Shown here: positions 24,790 through 35,284 of the stretch, piece after piece
How the letters are laid out: every line of letters starts with the position of its first letter
How positions within the stretch are numbered: position 1 is the stretch's first letter
DNA from: Rhodospirillales bacterium
Lineage (GTDB): Bacteria; Pseudomonadota; Alphaproteobacteria; Rhodospirillales; Defluviicoccaceae
Reading direction: 5' to 3'
NCBI GenBank assembly: GCA_025458035.1
Contig: JALOTH010000008.1
Coordinates: 1 to 41,167 of the forward strand
Length of the DNA stretch: 41,167 bases
Made by a program: the position numbers and the translations under genes
Notes under the pieces: generated by a model
What the model was told of the DNA's origin: nothing
The model's database searches: none
Seen by the model: only the letters and a program-made list of their open reading frames with translations

Positions 24790-25989
24790 ATGTCTGCATG
24801 TGAACGCTACGATGTGGCGGTTGTCGGCGGTGGACCGGCGGGAGCGACGGCGGCGGCCGATCTGGCGCAGCGCGGGCACTCGGTTCTGCTGCTGGACCGG
24901 GCCGGCCGGACCAAGCCTTGTGGCGGCGCCATTCCGCCGCGGCTGATCCGTGACTTCGAGATTCCCGCCGCGCTGCTGGTGGCCAAGGCGACCAGCGCCT
25001 GCATGGTGTCGCCGTCGGGCCGGAGCGTCGACATGCCGATCAACGGCGGCTACGTCGGCATGGTGGATCGCGACGTCTTCGATGAATGGTTGCGAACGCG
25101 CGCCGCCGACGCCGGCGCGATCCGGCGAACCGGTGTCTTTGAACGCCTCTCCCGCGACGACGATGGCACGGCGGTGATCCACTACCGCCACGGCAGCACC
25201 GGCGGCGACGAGACCGCCGTGGCGCGCGCCCGCGTCCTTATCGGGGCCGACGGTGCCAACTCGGCTGTCGCCAGGCAGGCGATGCCGGGCAGCAAGCGGC
25301 CGCCTTTTGTCTTCGCCTACCATGAGATCGTCCGTTCGCCGACGGCTGGTATCGTCAGCGATTTCGACGGCGCCCGCTGCCACATCTACTATCGCGGCAG
25401 CTTGTCGCCCGATTTCTACGCCTGGGTGTTTCCGCACGGCGACACCGTGAGCATTGGCACGGGCAGCGCCCAGAAAGGCTTTGCGCTTCGGGGCGCCGTC
25501 GCCGCGGTGCGCGCCGTTGCCGGTTTGCAGGGGATGGAAACGGTCCGCTGCGAGGGTGCGCCCATTCCCCTGCGTCCGCGCCGGCGATGGGACAACGGCC
25601 GCGATGTCCTCGTGATCGGCGATGCGGCCGGCACCGTCGCACCCGCTTCGGGCGAGGGGATCTATTACGCCATGGCCGGCGGCCGGCTGGCGGCGGAGGC
25701 GATCGATACCGTCATCCGGACCGGCGATGCACGGGCGCTCGCAACGGTGCGCAAGCGGTTCATGACCGCGCACGGGCGGGTGTTCTGGATCCTTGGCTTG
25801 TTACAGCGCTTCTGGTACGCCAACGATCGTCGTCGAGAACAGTTTGTCAGCATCTGCCGCGATCCCGACGTGCAGCACCTGACTTGGGAAGCGTATATGA
25901 ACAAGGAATTGGTGCGGGCGCGGCCGCTCGCCCACTTGCGGATCATGTTCAAGGATCTGGCGCACCTGCTTCGCCTCGTCTCTCCGTGA
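24790..25989 (+). CDS. bchP: Geranylgeranyl reductase BchP
   Basis: FAD motif YDVAVVGGGPAGATAAADLAQRGHSVLLLDR; VIGDAAGTVAPASGEGIYYAMAGGRLAAEAI. Confidence 0.94.
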   Translation: MSACERYDVAVVGGGPAGATAAADLAQRGHSVLLLDRAGRTKPCGGAIPPRLIRDFEIPAALLVAKATSACMVSPSGRSVDMPINGGYVGMVDRDVFDEWLRTRAADAGAIRRTGVFERLSRDDDGTAVIHYRHGSTGGDETAVARARVLIGADGANSAVARQAMPGSKRPPFVFAYHEIVRSPTAGIVSDFDGARCHIYYRGSLSPDFYAWVFPHGDTVSIGTGSAQKGFALRGAVAAVRAVAGLQGMETVRCEGAPIPLRPRRRWDNGRDVLVIGDAAGTVAPASGEGIYYAMAGGRLAAEAIDTVIRTGDARALATVRKRFMTAHGRVFWILGLLQRFWYANDRRREQFVSICRDPDVQHLTWEAYMNKELVRARPLAHLRIMFKDLAHLLRLVSP

Positions 25990-26483
25990 CCGAAGCCGCG
26001 CCACCCCTGTGGACGCCGATCCTCGTTGCCGCCATCGTCACCTTCGCCGTGGCAGCCCTGGGTAGTGCGCTCACCGATATCGGCCCCTGGTATTATGCTC
26101 TGAAGAAGCCGTCCTGGCAGCCGCCGGACTGGCTGTTTCCGGTGGGCTGGACGATCATCTTCACCCTCACCGCCACGGCCGCCGTCCTGTCCTGGCGAGC
26201 CGCATATGGAACGCCGCTGAGCGCCTGGATCGTTGTGCTGTTTGCGTTCAACGGCGTGCTGAACGCCTTGTGGAGTGCGCTGTTTTTCCGGTTGCAGCGT
26301 CCCGACTGGGCGCTGATCGAAGTGGTACTGCTGTGGCTGTCGATCGTCGCGCTCATCGCCGTGACTGCGTTGGTTTCCCGCACGGCGGCGGTGTTGCTGC
26401 TGCCGTATCTGCTGTGGGTCACCTTCGCCAGTGCGCTGAACACCGCTGTTGTTCGGATGAATGCCCCGTTTGGGGCTACTTAA
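25986..26483 (+). CDS. tspO: TspO/MBR family tryptophan-rich sensory protein
   Basis: DIGPWYYALKKPSWQPPDWLFPVGWTIIFTLTATAA; NGVLNALWSALFFRLQRPDWALIEV; GTG start overlaps the bchP stop. Confidence 0.9.
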   Translation: MTEAAPPLWTPILVAAIVTFAVAALGSALTDIGPWYYALKKPSWQPPDWLFPVGWTIIFTLTATAAVLSWRAAYGTPLSAWIVVLFAFNGVLNALWSALFFRLQRPDWALIEVVLLWLSIVALIAVTALVSRTAAVLLLPYLLWVTFASALNTAVVRMNAPFGAT

Positions 26484-26775
26484 GTCGATGCCTGCCGCGA
26501 TTGGGGAGCTGATCGCCCATGGCCGCATCGTCGATCTGATCCTGGCCGTGCTGCTGGTGGAGACGGCGGCGCTCCTTCTGTGCCGCCGCCGTCTCGGTCG
26601 CGGACCATCGGCGGGCGGCGTGATCGCCAACGCGCTCGCCGGGGCCTTTCTGTTGCTCGCGCTGCGCGAAGCCCTCCGCGGTGAGGGGCAGGTTTGGATT
26701 GGGGGGTGGCTGCTGGCGGCGCTGGCTGCCCATGTCGCCGATGTTCGCTCTCGCTGGCGCCCGGGTCGCCAGTGA
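26461..26775 (+). CDS. Small hydrophobic (about 3 TM) protein of unknown function
   Basis: 104 aa (or 95 aa from ATG 26488): MPAAIGELIAHGRIVDLILAVLLVETAALLLCRRRLG...NALAGAFLLLALREALRG...WLLAALAAHVADVRSRW; overlaps the tspO end. Confidence 0.6.
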   Translation: MPRLGLLKSMPAAIGELIAHGRIVDLILAVLLVETAALLLCRRRLGRGPSAGGVIANALAGAFLLLALREALRGEGQVWIGGWLLAALAAHVADVRSRWRPGRQ

Positions 26776-26818
26776 ACAGCAGCGCCCGCAGATGCCGGCG
26801 GCGGCGAAGGGCTGGCAA

Positions 26819-26841
26819 TGACCTGGTCAATGACCCGGTCA
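26819..26841. repeat. Tandem palindromes TGACCtGGTCA-a-TGACCcGGTCA
   Basis: Two TGACC-N-GGTCA palindromes at 26819-26829 and 26831-26841, 12-bp period. Confidence 0.7.
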
Positions 26842-27061
26842 AGGCTCCGGCGATCCCGTGCCGCCGTGACGTTTGTGCTTGACTCGTCTTCGTGGCCTTG
26901 GAAAACCATGCGTCAACAACGAAACCACAGGGCCTTTCACCGGAACTGAGCGGGCTTGCGGAGCGTCGCCGATGGGCTGGCGCGGAGGTGGGGGGGCTTG
27001 CGGAGGCGGCCCAGCCGGCGGCGGCATGCGGCTGCGACGCGTCGGGTCGCGAAACAAACGG

Positions 27062-27991
<930 letters not shown>

Positions 27992-27994
27992 GCC

Positions 27995-29332
27995 GTGCCG
28001 GGATCGGCTGCCACCGGCTCCGCGTCGCCGATCGTCGCCACGCTGAAGGAATCGGCAGTCGCCGCCCTCGTTGCTGCCGTTCTGGCGGTGCCGCTCCTCG
28101 GATTGCAGACGGTGCAGGAACCGGGCGGCCTGACGTTGCACACGCGCTGGACGTGGGTCGGTATCGCCGTCGGCGCCGTCTTCCTCGGACGGCTCCTGTT
28201 GAACGTCGCCATCGCGGCGATCAGCCAGCGGCGCGCCGCCCGTCAGCAGCGTTCCGCAACATCGCTCGGCCAGGCCGTCAATCGGTATGCAGTTTCCCTG
28301 ACCGCGGCGGCTTTATTGTTTGCGGTGGCGTTACCGTTCCTGCCGTTTACCGACCGCTATGTCCTCGACGTGTCGATTCTGGTGCTGACCTACATCATGC
28401 TGGGGTGGGGTCTGAATATCGTGGTCGGCCTTGCCGGTCTGCTCGACCTCGGCTACGTCGCGTTCTACGCGGTCGGCGCCTACTCCTATGCTCTGTTCGC
28501 CCAGAATTTCGATCTTGGCTTTTGGGCCTGCTTGCCGCTCGCCGGCATGCTGGCGGCGATGTTCGGGCTGCTGCTCGGCTTTCCCGTTCTGCGTCTGCGC
28601 GGTGATTATCTGGCAATCGTCACCCTCGGTTTCGGCGAGATGATCCGCATTATCCTGATCAACTGGCAGTCACTGACCAACGGCTCCAACGGCATCACGG
28701 GAATTCCACGACCGACGTTTTTCGGCTTGCCGTTCGCCGCCAGTGCGCCGGCGGACACGACCACGTTTCACCAGTTTTTTGATATCTCCTTTTCACCTTT
28801 GCAGCGCATCATCTTTCTATATTACGTGATCTTGGTGTTGGCGCTGATCACCAATGCGTTCACGCTGCGGATCCGCCGGCTGCCCGTGGGACGAGCCTGG
28901 GAGGCCCTGCGCGAGGACGAGACCGCCTGCCGTTCCCTCGGCATCAACCCGACCAACACCAAGCTGACGGCGTTTTCGATCGGCGCCATGTTCGCGGGCT
29001 TTGCCGGTTCCTTCTTCGCCACGCGGCAGGGCTTCATCAGCCCGGAAAGCTTTGTGTTTCTCGAGTCCGCGATCATTCTCGCCATCGTCGTCCTTGGCGG
29101 TCTCGGCAGCCAGATCGGCGTCGTTATCGCCGCCATCGTGCTCATCGGCGGCCCTGAAATCGTCCGCCAGCTGGAAGAGTTTCGCATGCTGGCGTTCGGC
29201 GGGTTGATGGTGCTGATCATGATCTGGCGTCCGCGCGGCCTGCTCTCCTACCGGGAGCCGACGATCCGATTGCGACCGCGAGACCGCCGGGCGGCCGTGG
29301 CGTCTGATGCCGCGACGAAAGCGCTGCCGTAA
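27995..29332 (+). CDS. livM: Branched-chain amino acid ABC transporter permease LivM
   Basis: NIVVGLAGLLDLGYVAFYAVGAYSYAL; RLRGDYLAIVTLGFGEMIRIILINW. Confidence 0.93.
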   Translation: MPGSAATGSASPIVATLKESAVAALVAAVLAVPLLGLQTVQEPGGLTLHTRWTWVGIAVGAVFLGRLLLNVAIAAISQRRAARQQRSATSLGQAVNRYAVSLTAAALLFAVALPFLPFTDRYVLDVSILVLTYIMLGWGLNIVVGLAGLLDLGYVAFYAVGAYSYALFAQNFDLGFWACLPLAGMLAAMFGLLLGFPVLRLRGDYLAIVTLGFGEMIRIILINWQSLTNGSNGITGIPRPTFFGLPFAASAPADTTTFHQFFDISFSPLQRIIFLYYVILVLALITNAFTLRIRRLPVGRAWEALREDETACRSLGINPTNTKLTAFSIGAMFAGFAGSFFATRQGFISPESFVFLESAIILAIVVLGGLGSQIGVVIAAIVLIGGPEIVRQLEEFRMLAFGGLMVLIMIWRPRGLLSYREPTIRLRPRDRRAAVASDAATKALP

Positions 29333-30207
29333 TGGCCGTGGAACCGGTGCCGCCGGCCGAAGCCTTGCTCGTGGTCGAGCACTTGACGATGCGGTTCGGC
29401 GGGCTGATCGCGATTGACGACGTGTCCTTCATCGCCAACCGCCGAGAGATTACGGCGATCATCGGTCCCAATGGCGCCGGCAAGACGACCGTTTTCAATT
29501 GCCTGACGGGTTTCTACAAGCCCTCCGTCGGGCGGCTGACCCTTCACCACCCTCGGCGCGGACCGTTTCTGCTGGAACGGATGGAAGGCTTCCGGATCCC
29601 GCAACAGGCGGGCGTTGCCCGGACATTCCAGAATATCCGCCTGTTCAGCGGCATGTCGGTGCTGGAAAACCTCATCGTTGCCCAGCACAACGCGCTGATG
29701 CGGGCGTCGGCGTTTTCCCTGGCGGGGCTGCTCGCCCTCGGCCGCTATCGCCGGGCGGAACGGGCTGCGGTCGAACGCGCGCGCCACTGGCTGGATCAAA
29801 TCGGTTTGATCGATCGGGCCGACTGGATCGCCGGCAGCCTGCCCTATGGGGATCAGCGCCGCCTGGAAATCGCTCGTGCCATGTGTATCGAGCCGGTGCT
29901 GCTGTGCCTGGACGAACCGGCGGCCGGTCTTAACCCTCGGGAAACCGCCGACCTCAATCGCCTGCTTCTGGATATTCGGGCGAGCGAGGGGATCGGCATC
30001 CTGCTCATCGAACACGATATGAGCGTCGTCATGGGGATTTCCGATCACGTGGTCGTGCTCGACTACGGACGGAAGATCGCCGATGCCGCGCCGCAGGAGG
30101 TGCGCAACGATCCGCACGTCATCCGCGCCTATCTCGGCGAGGACGAGGATGAAGCGTTGCCGCCGGAGGTTCTGCAGGACCTCGGCGACACCGTGAAAGG
30201 GCGATGA
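29332..30207 (+). CDS. livG: Branched-chain amino acid ABC transporter ATPase LivG
   Basis: Walker A GPNGAGKTTVFNCLTGFYKP; LSGE-like SLPYGDQRRLEIARAMCIEPVLLCLDEPAAGLNPRET. Confidence 0.94.
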   Translation: MAVEPVPPAEALLVVEHLTMRFGGLIAIDDVSFIANRREITAIIGPNGAGKTTVFNCLTGFYKPSVGRLTLHHPRRGPFLLERMEGFRIPQQAGVARTFQNIRLFSGMSVLENLIVAQHNALMRASAFSLAGLLALGRYRRAERAAVERARHWLDQIGLIDRADWIAGSLPYGDQRRLEIARAMCIEPVLLCLDEPAAGLNPRETADLNRLLLDIRASEGIGILLIEHDMSVVMGISDHVVVLDYGRKIADAAPQEVRNDPHVIRAYLGEDEDEALPPEVLQDLGDTVKGR

Positions 30208-30920
30208 CGGTGCTGGCGGTTCGCGGCGTTCACACGTTCTATGGCAACATCGAAGCGTTGAAGGGCGTCGATCTCGAGGTTGCGGCGGGTGAGATTGTGA
30301 CCTTGATCGGGGCCAACGGCGCCGGAAAATCGACGCTGCTGATGACCATCTGCGGCCAGCCGGCGGCAACGCGGGGGCAGATCGTCTTCGATGGCGATGA
30401 CATCACCCGCCAGCCCACACACGAAATCGTCGCTCGCGGCATTGCGCAGTCGCCGGAAGGCCGCCGAATCTTCCCGCGCATGAGCGTCCTCGAAAACCTG
30501 ATGATGGGCGCCACGACGGCACCGTCTCAGCATTTCGCCGACGATCTCGACCGTGTCTTCACGCTGTTTCCCATTCTCAAGGAGCGGCGCCAGCAACGCG
30601 GCGGCACCCTGTCCGGCGGCGAACAGCAGATGCTGGCGATCGGCCGCGCGTTGATGAGCCGGCCCCGGCTGCTGCTGCTCGATGAGCCGTCACTGGGACT
30701 GGCGCCGATGGTGGTCAAGCAGATCTTCCAGACCATACGGGAAATCAATCGGATGGAAGGGGTGACGATCTTTCTCGTCGAACAGAATGCCTATCACGCG
30801 CTCAGACTGGCGCACCGCGGCTACGTTCTCGTCAACGGCCGCGTGACGATGACCGGCGGTGGTCGCGACCTGCTGGCGAACGCGGAAATTCGCGCCGCCT
30901 ATCTGGAAGGTGGACATTGA
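30204..30920 (+). CDS. livF: Branched-chain amino acid ABC transporter ATPase LivF
   Basis: GANGAGKSTLLMTICG; TLSGGEQQMLAIGRALMSRPRLLLLDEPSLGLAPMVV. Confidence 0.95.
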   Translation: MTVLAVRGVHTFYGNIEALKGVDLEVAAGEIVTLIGANGAGKSTLLMTICGQPAATRGQIVFDGDDITRQPTHEIVARGIAQSPEGRRIFPRMSVLENLMMGATTAPSQHFADDLDRVFTLFPILKERRQQRGGTLSGGEQQMLAIGRALMSRPRLLLLDEPSLGLAPMVVKQIFQTIREINRMEGVTIFLVEQNAYHALRLAHRGYVLVNGRVTMTGGGRDLLANAEIRAAYLEGGH

Positions 30921-30939
30921 GCGGGCGGAGGCGACGGCC

Positions 30940-31281
30940 GTGACCGAATGGCTTGGCGCATCGCCGGCGGTCTTCATCGGCGTCACGGTCGTTCTTGTCG
31001 GATTTTGCGCCTACATGACCGGGCAGGCGATCGCCAACACATGGCGGCCGATCTGGCAGATGCTGGTCTATTGCGCGCTGCTGGCCGCGGCTGCCCGCTT
31101 CCTCAGTTACGGGCTGTTCGGGGCGCCGCTGTTGTCGATAACCGGCTATCTCAGCAGCCTGTTGGTGCTCTGGTCGATTGGCCTCGTCGCCTTTCGCTTC
31201 GCCCGGGCGCGGAAAATGGTCACCCAGTATCCCTGGATTTACCAGAGAACGGGCCCGTTTGGCTGGCGTTCCCGCCATTAA
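30940..31281 (+). CDS. Small membrane protein co-transcribed with liv genes (unknown function)
   Basis: VTEWLGASPAVFIGVTVVLVGFCAYMTGQAIANTWRP...; GGAGG 8 nt upstream of GTG 30940. Confidence 0.65.
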   Translation: MTEWLGASPAVFIGVTVVLVGFCAYMTGQAIANTWRPIWQMLVYCALLAAAARFLSYGLFGAPLLSITGYLSSLLVLWSIGLVAFRFARARKMVTQYPWIYQRTGPFGWRSRH

Positions 31282-31313
31282 CCTTCGCTTCAGGGGATTT
31301 TCTGGCCGGCGCC

Positions 31314-31351
31314 CACAACTATATTGTGAAAGGCGTCACATTCGTTACAGT
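31314..31351 (+). promoter_or_regulatory. Candidate livK promoter with CRP/FNR-superfamily-like palindrome
   Basis: TGTGA-N6-TCACA (31325-31340), overlapping CACAA-N5-TTGTG (31314-31328); TTGTGA (31324-31329)-N16-TACAGT (31346-31351). Confidence 0.45.
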
Positions 31352-31455
31352 CTCGGCGACCGGCGAAGACGGGAACTGAACCGTGTTCAACTGTCTGTGG
31401 TCCCGTCCGCGTGACGACTTCGCTGTCGCAACCCGAGAAGGCTAGGGAGACTCCC

Positions 31456-32559
31456 ATGATCAGACGAACCCCGTTGTTGCTCGCCGCTGCCGGTGCTTTC
31501 GCACTGGGCCTCGGTACTGCCCAGGCCGACATCCCCATCGCCGTGGTCGGTCCGATGACCGGCCCCTATGCCGCTTTCGGTGGGCAGATGAAGGCTGGAG
31601 CGGAGCAAGCCGTCGCCGACATCAACAAGCAAGGTGGCGTACTCGGACAGAAACTCGTGCTGGAGATCGGCGACGATGCCTGTGATCCGAAACAGGCGGT
31701 CGCCGTTGCCAATCAGATGGCGGCAAAGGGCGTGAAGCTGGTTGCCGGTCATTTCTGCTCGGGTTCGTCGATACCGGCGTCGGATGTCTACGCCGAGGAA
31801 AACATTGTGCAGATTTCGCCGGCGTCGACCAATCCGAAGCTCACTGAACAAGGCCGAAAGAACGTCTTTCGCACCTGTGGCCGCGACGACCAGCAGGGTT
31901 TCGTTGCCGGGAACTACATCGCCGACAATTTTGTTGGCAAGATAATAGCCGTTGTCCACGACAAGCAGGCCTATTCACAGGGCCTCGCCGACGAAACCAA
32001 GAAACAGTTGAACAAGCGTGGCGTCCAGGAAGTGCTTTATGAAACGATTACACCGGGCGAGAAGGATTACTCCGCGCTGGTCAGCAAGCTGAAGTCGGCT
32101 GGTGTCGATGTGCTGTACTACGGCGGCTACCATACCGAGGCCGGCTTGATCGTCCGCCAGATGCGCGAGCAGGGCATGAAGACGGTGCTGATATCGGGCG
32201 ATGCCCTGGTGACCGACGAGTTCTGGAGCATCACCGGTCCGTTGGGGGAAGGCACGCTGATGACCTTTAGCCCCGATCCGCGCAAGAACCCGGTCGCTGC
32301 CGACGTCGTTGCCGCTTTCCGCGCCAAGAAAATCGAGCCGGAGGGGTACACCCTCTATACCTACGGGGCGATCCAGGCGTGGGCCGATGCCGTGAACAAG
32401 AGCAAGTCGCTGGAAACGGACAAGGCGATCGCGGCCCTGCACGCGGGCACCTTTGAGACGGTGCTGGGTCCCATCGGGTTTGATGCCAAAGGCGATGTGA
32501 CCGCCCCCGGCTATGTCTTTTACGAGTGGAAGGGTGGCAAGTACGATTACGTGAAGTAG
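31456..32559 (+). CDS. livK: Branched-chain amino acid ABC transporter substrate-binding protein LivK
   Basis: Signal peptide MIRRTPLLLAAAGAFALGLGTAQA; IPIAVVGPMTGPYAAFGGQMKAGAEQAVADINKQGGVLGQKL. Confidence 0.95.
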   Translation: MIRRTPLLLAAAGAFALGLGTAQADIPIAVVGPMTGPYAAFGGQMKAGAEQAVADINKQGGVLGQKLVLEIGDDACDPKQAVAVANQMAAKGVKLVAGHFCSGSSIPASDVYAEENIVQISPASTNPKLTEQGRKNVFRTCGRDDQQGFVAGNYIADNFVGKIIAVVHDKQAYSQGLADETKKQLNKRGVQEVLYETITPGEKDYSALVSKLKSAGVDVLYYGGYHTEAGLIVRQMREQGMKTVLISGDALVTDEFWSITGPLGEGTLMTFSPDPRKNPVAADVVAAFRAKKIEPEGYTLYTYGAIQAWADAVNKSKSLETDKAIAALHAGTFETVLGPIGFDAKGDVTAPGYVFYEWKGGKYDYVK

Positions 32560-32591
32560 CCATTGCACCCATCTTCACTCTGCGCAGCGGG

Positions 32592-32621
32592 CCCGGCGGC
32601 AAGTGCCGCCGGGTTTTTTTT
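32592..32621 (+). terminator. Rho-independent terminator after livK
   Basis: CCCGGCGGC-AAGT-GCCGCCGGG (9-bp stem) followed by 8 T. Confidence 0.92.
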
Positions 32622-32676
32622 GGAAACAGGGGAGGGGTGGTGCAAGAGCCGTGAGCTACGGCACCGGAAACTCTCG

Positions 32677-33096
32677 TCAGTCAGCCTTGCGGCCGAGGCC
32701 GATCTTCTTGGCGAACTCGGACCGCTGGCGAGCATAATTTGGCGCGACCATCGGGTAGTCAGGCGGCAAATTCCACTTCGCGCGGTACTCTTCAGGCGTC
32801 ATGTTGTAATTGGTGCGCAAATGACGCTTCAGCATCTTCAGCTTTTTGCCGTCTTCGAGACAGATGATGTATTCGGGCGTCACCGATTTCCGAACGGACG
32901 TCGCCGGCTTCGGCACCTCCACGGGCGCTTCCGCTGCCTGCACGTCGAGGCTGCTGAGCGAATTGAAAACGCTGTTGATGATACCGGGGATTTGCGCGGT
33001 CGGAACCTGATTGTTGCTTAGATAAGCGGCGACGACATCGACGGCCATTCGCAAGACGTCATCACGGGATACTTTGTCGGCTGCGTCTTCGGTCAT
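32677..33096 (-). CDS. mucR: MucR/Ros-family zinc-finger transcriptional regulator
   Basis: SVTPEYIICLEDGKKLKMLKRHLRTNYNMTPEEYRAKWNLPPDYPMVAPNYARQRSEFAKKIGLGRK; ATG 33096 (MTEDAADK). Confidence 0.92.
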   Translation of the reverse strand: MTEDAADKVSRDDVLRMAVDVVAAYLSNNQVPTAQIPGIINSVFNSLSSLDVQAAEAPVEVPKPATSVRKSVTPEYIICLEDGKKLKMLKRHLRTNYNMTPEEYRAKWNLPPDYPMVAPNYARQRSEFAKKIGLGRKAD

Positions 33097-33141
33097 TGAA
33101 CATCTACCCAGGAAGAGATCGGGGAGCAAGCGATGGCCGAA

Positions 33142-33170
33142 GATATCGCATCCGGATCATGTCGTGTCAA
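33142..33170 (-). promoter_or_regulatory. Candidate mucR promoter
   Basis: Minus strand TTGACA (33165-33170), 17-nt spacer, GATATC (33142-33147). Confidence 0.35.
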
Positions 33171-33452
33171 TCACCAAAAAGTTAACATCGAGTATTCTCA
33201 TCTTTGGTATTCCCGAGAGCACAGTAATTGCCGGCGACTCTGGCCTTTTAAGGGAAATTCTGGCGAGTTTATGGCAAAGTGTGCTGGCGTCCAAAGCCGA
33301 AAGGCCGGCCCGGTCGCCGCCCTGCGGCATTTTGCAACAGGATCGGTCACCGTCGTAGCGCGAATCCGAGCGCGCGATCAATGGTGTTACGCTGGCGTCG
33401 CGGCGCGACATATGGTATCGGTGCGCGAAGCGGGCGTGGCGGATGGACGGCA

Positions 33453-33896
33453 ATGCGGGGACCGGTGGTGGCAATGGCCAGCGATCACGCGGGCTTTGAG
33501 CTGAAAGAGCTTCTGAAGAAGGATCTTCAAGCGTTGTCCTGCACTGTCGTGGACCTTGGCTGTGAAGATGCCACTCCCGTTGACTACCCTGATATGGGCT
33601 ACGCATTGGCGCGTGTACTACGGGCTGGTGAGGCGCAGTGGGGCGTGCTGATCTGTGGCAGCGGCATCGGCATCAGCATTGCCGCCAATCGCTTTCCCGA
33701 AATCCGCGCCGCCCTCATTCATGACGGGCTTGGCGCGCGCCTTGCGCGCCGCCACAATGACGCCAATGTCATCTGCTTCGGCGGCCGGCTGATCGGCGCC
33801 GATGTCGCACGCGATTGCTTGCGGATCTTCCTTGAAACGCCATTCGAGGGCGGCCGCCACGGGCCGCGGGTCGACAAGCTGTCCCGTCCCAACTGA
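33453..33896 (+). CDS. rpiB: Ribose-5-phosphate isomerase B
   Basis: [70 protein letters not shown]. Confidence 0.93.
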   Translation: MRGPVVAMASDHAGFELKELLKKDLQALSCTVVDLGCEDATPVDYPDMGYALARVLRAGEAQWGVLICGSGIGISIAANRFPEIRAALIHDGLGARLARRHNDANVICFGGRLIGADVARDCLRIFLETPFEGGRHGPRVDKLSRPN

Positions 33897-33918
33897 GGTT
33901 CATACGGGTGACCAGGTC

Positions 33919-35229
33919 ATGACCGCTGTTCTTTCCAATACGGATGCCTTTCGTCACGGGCGCTTCTTCGCGGCGGGTCTGGCGGAGACCGATCCGGCGG
34001 TGTTCGCTGCGGTTCGCGATGAGTTGACGCGCCTGCGCGATCATATCGAGCTGATCGCCTCGGAAAACATCGTGTCTCGCGCCGTGCTGGAGGCGCAGGG
34101 TTCCGTAATGACCAACAAGTATGCGGAAGGCTATCCGGGCCGCCGCTACTATGGGGGTTGCGAGTACGTGGATGTCGCCGAAGCCCTGGCGATTGAGCGG
34201 GCGCAGGCGCTTTTTCAGTGTGCGTTCGCCAACGTGCAGCCGCATTCCGGGGCGCAAGCCAACGGCGCCGTCTATCTCGCCCTGATGCAGCCGGGGGAAA
34301 CGCTGCTCGGGATGTCGCTCGCCGCCGGTGGACATCTCACCCACGGTGCCGCACCGGCGCAGTCCGGCAAGTGGTTCCACGCCGTGCAGTATGGTGTGCG
34401 GGCGGATGACGGGCTCATCGATTATGACGAGGTTGAGGCGCTGGCGTTGCAGCATCGGCCACGGCTGATCGTTGCCGGCGGCTCGGCATACTCCCGGATC
34501 ATCGATTTCGCCAGGTTTCGCCGCATCGCCGACGCCGTTGGCGCTTACCTTCTCGTCGACATGGCGCATTTCGCGGGTCTTGTCGCCGCTGGCGTGCATC
34601 CGAGCCCGCTGCCCCACGCGCACGTCGTCACCACAACAACCCACAAGACCTTGCGGGGCCCGCGCGGCGGCATGATCCTCAGCAACGATGCCGAGCTCGG
34701 CAAGAAGATCAACTCGGCGGTCTTTCCGGGGCTGCAGGGCGGGCCGCTCATGCACGTGATCGCCGCCAAGGCGGTCGCCTTTGGCGAGGCGCTTCGCCCC
34801 GAGTTCAAAGCCTATGCCGAAGCGGTCGTCGAGAACGCGAAAGTCCTGGCATCGACGCTGGTGGAGCATGGCCTCGCCATCGTTTCCGGCGGAACCGACA
34901 CCCACCTGATGCTGGTCGACCTGCGGCCGAAGAACCTGACCGGCAAAGCGGCGGAAGCATCGCTGGGCCGGGCGCATCTGACCTGCAACAAGAATGGCAT
35001 CCCCTTCGATCCGCAAAAGCCGATGGTCACGTCGGGTATCCGCCTCGGTACGCCCGCCGGCACGACGCGCGGCTTTGGTCCCGCCGAGTTCCGCCGGGTG
35101 GGCGAGCTGATCTGCGAGGTGCTGGACGGCCTTGCGGCGAATCCGGACGATAACGAGCGCTGCGAGCAGGCTGTGCGCGAGAAGGTGGCGGCGCTGTGCA
35201 GCCGTTTCCCCATCTACTCCGGGTTGTGA
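33919..35229 (+). CDS. glyA: Serine hydroxymethyltransferase
   Basis: [46 protein letters not shown] site [14 protein letters not shown]. Confidence 0.97.
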   Translation: MTAVLSNTDAFRHGRFFAAGLAETDPAVFAAVRDELTRLRDHIELIASENIVSRAVLEAQGSVMTNKYAEGYPGRRYYGGCEYVDVAEALAIERAQALFQCAFANVQPHSGAQANGAVYLALMQPGETLLGMSLAAGGHLTHGAAPAQSGKWFHAVQYGVRADDGLIDYDEVEALALQHRPRLIVAGGSAYSRIIDFARFRRIADAVGAYLLVDMAHFAGLVAAGVHPSPLPHAHVVTTTTHKTLRGPRGGMILSNDAELGKKINSAVFPGLQGGPLMHVIAAKAVAFGEALRPEFKAYAEAVVENAKVLASTLVEHGLAIVSGGTDTHLMLVDLRPKNLTGKAAEASLGRAHLTCNKNGIPFDPQKPMVTSGIRLGTPAGTTRGFGPAEFRRVGELICEVLDGLAANPDDNERCEQAVREKVAALCSRFPIYSGL

Positions 35230-35284
35230 ACGACGGCGGGCGCTCTGCGGGGGCGCGCCAAGCGAGGGCAGGGAGAGGCGAAAG

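Noticed and set aside
26873-27061. 63-residue N-terminal extension of LivH
   Set aside because: Gly/Arg-rich low-complexity translation of intergenic DNA; the LivH core begins after GTG 27062.
32639-32665. GCCGT-gagct-ACGGC hairpin as mucR terminator
   Set aside because: Short stem with competing pairings and no U-tract on the minus strand.
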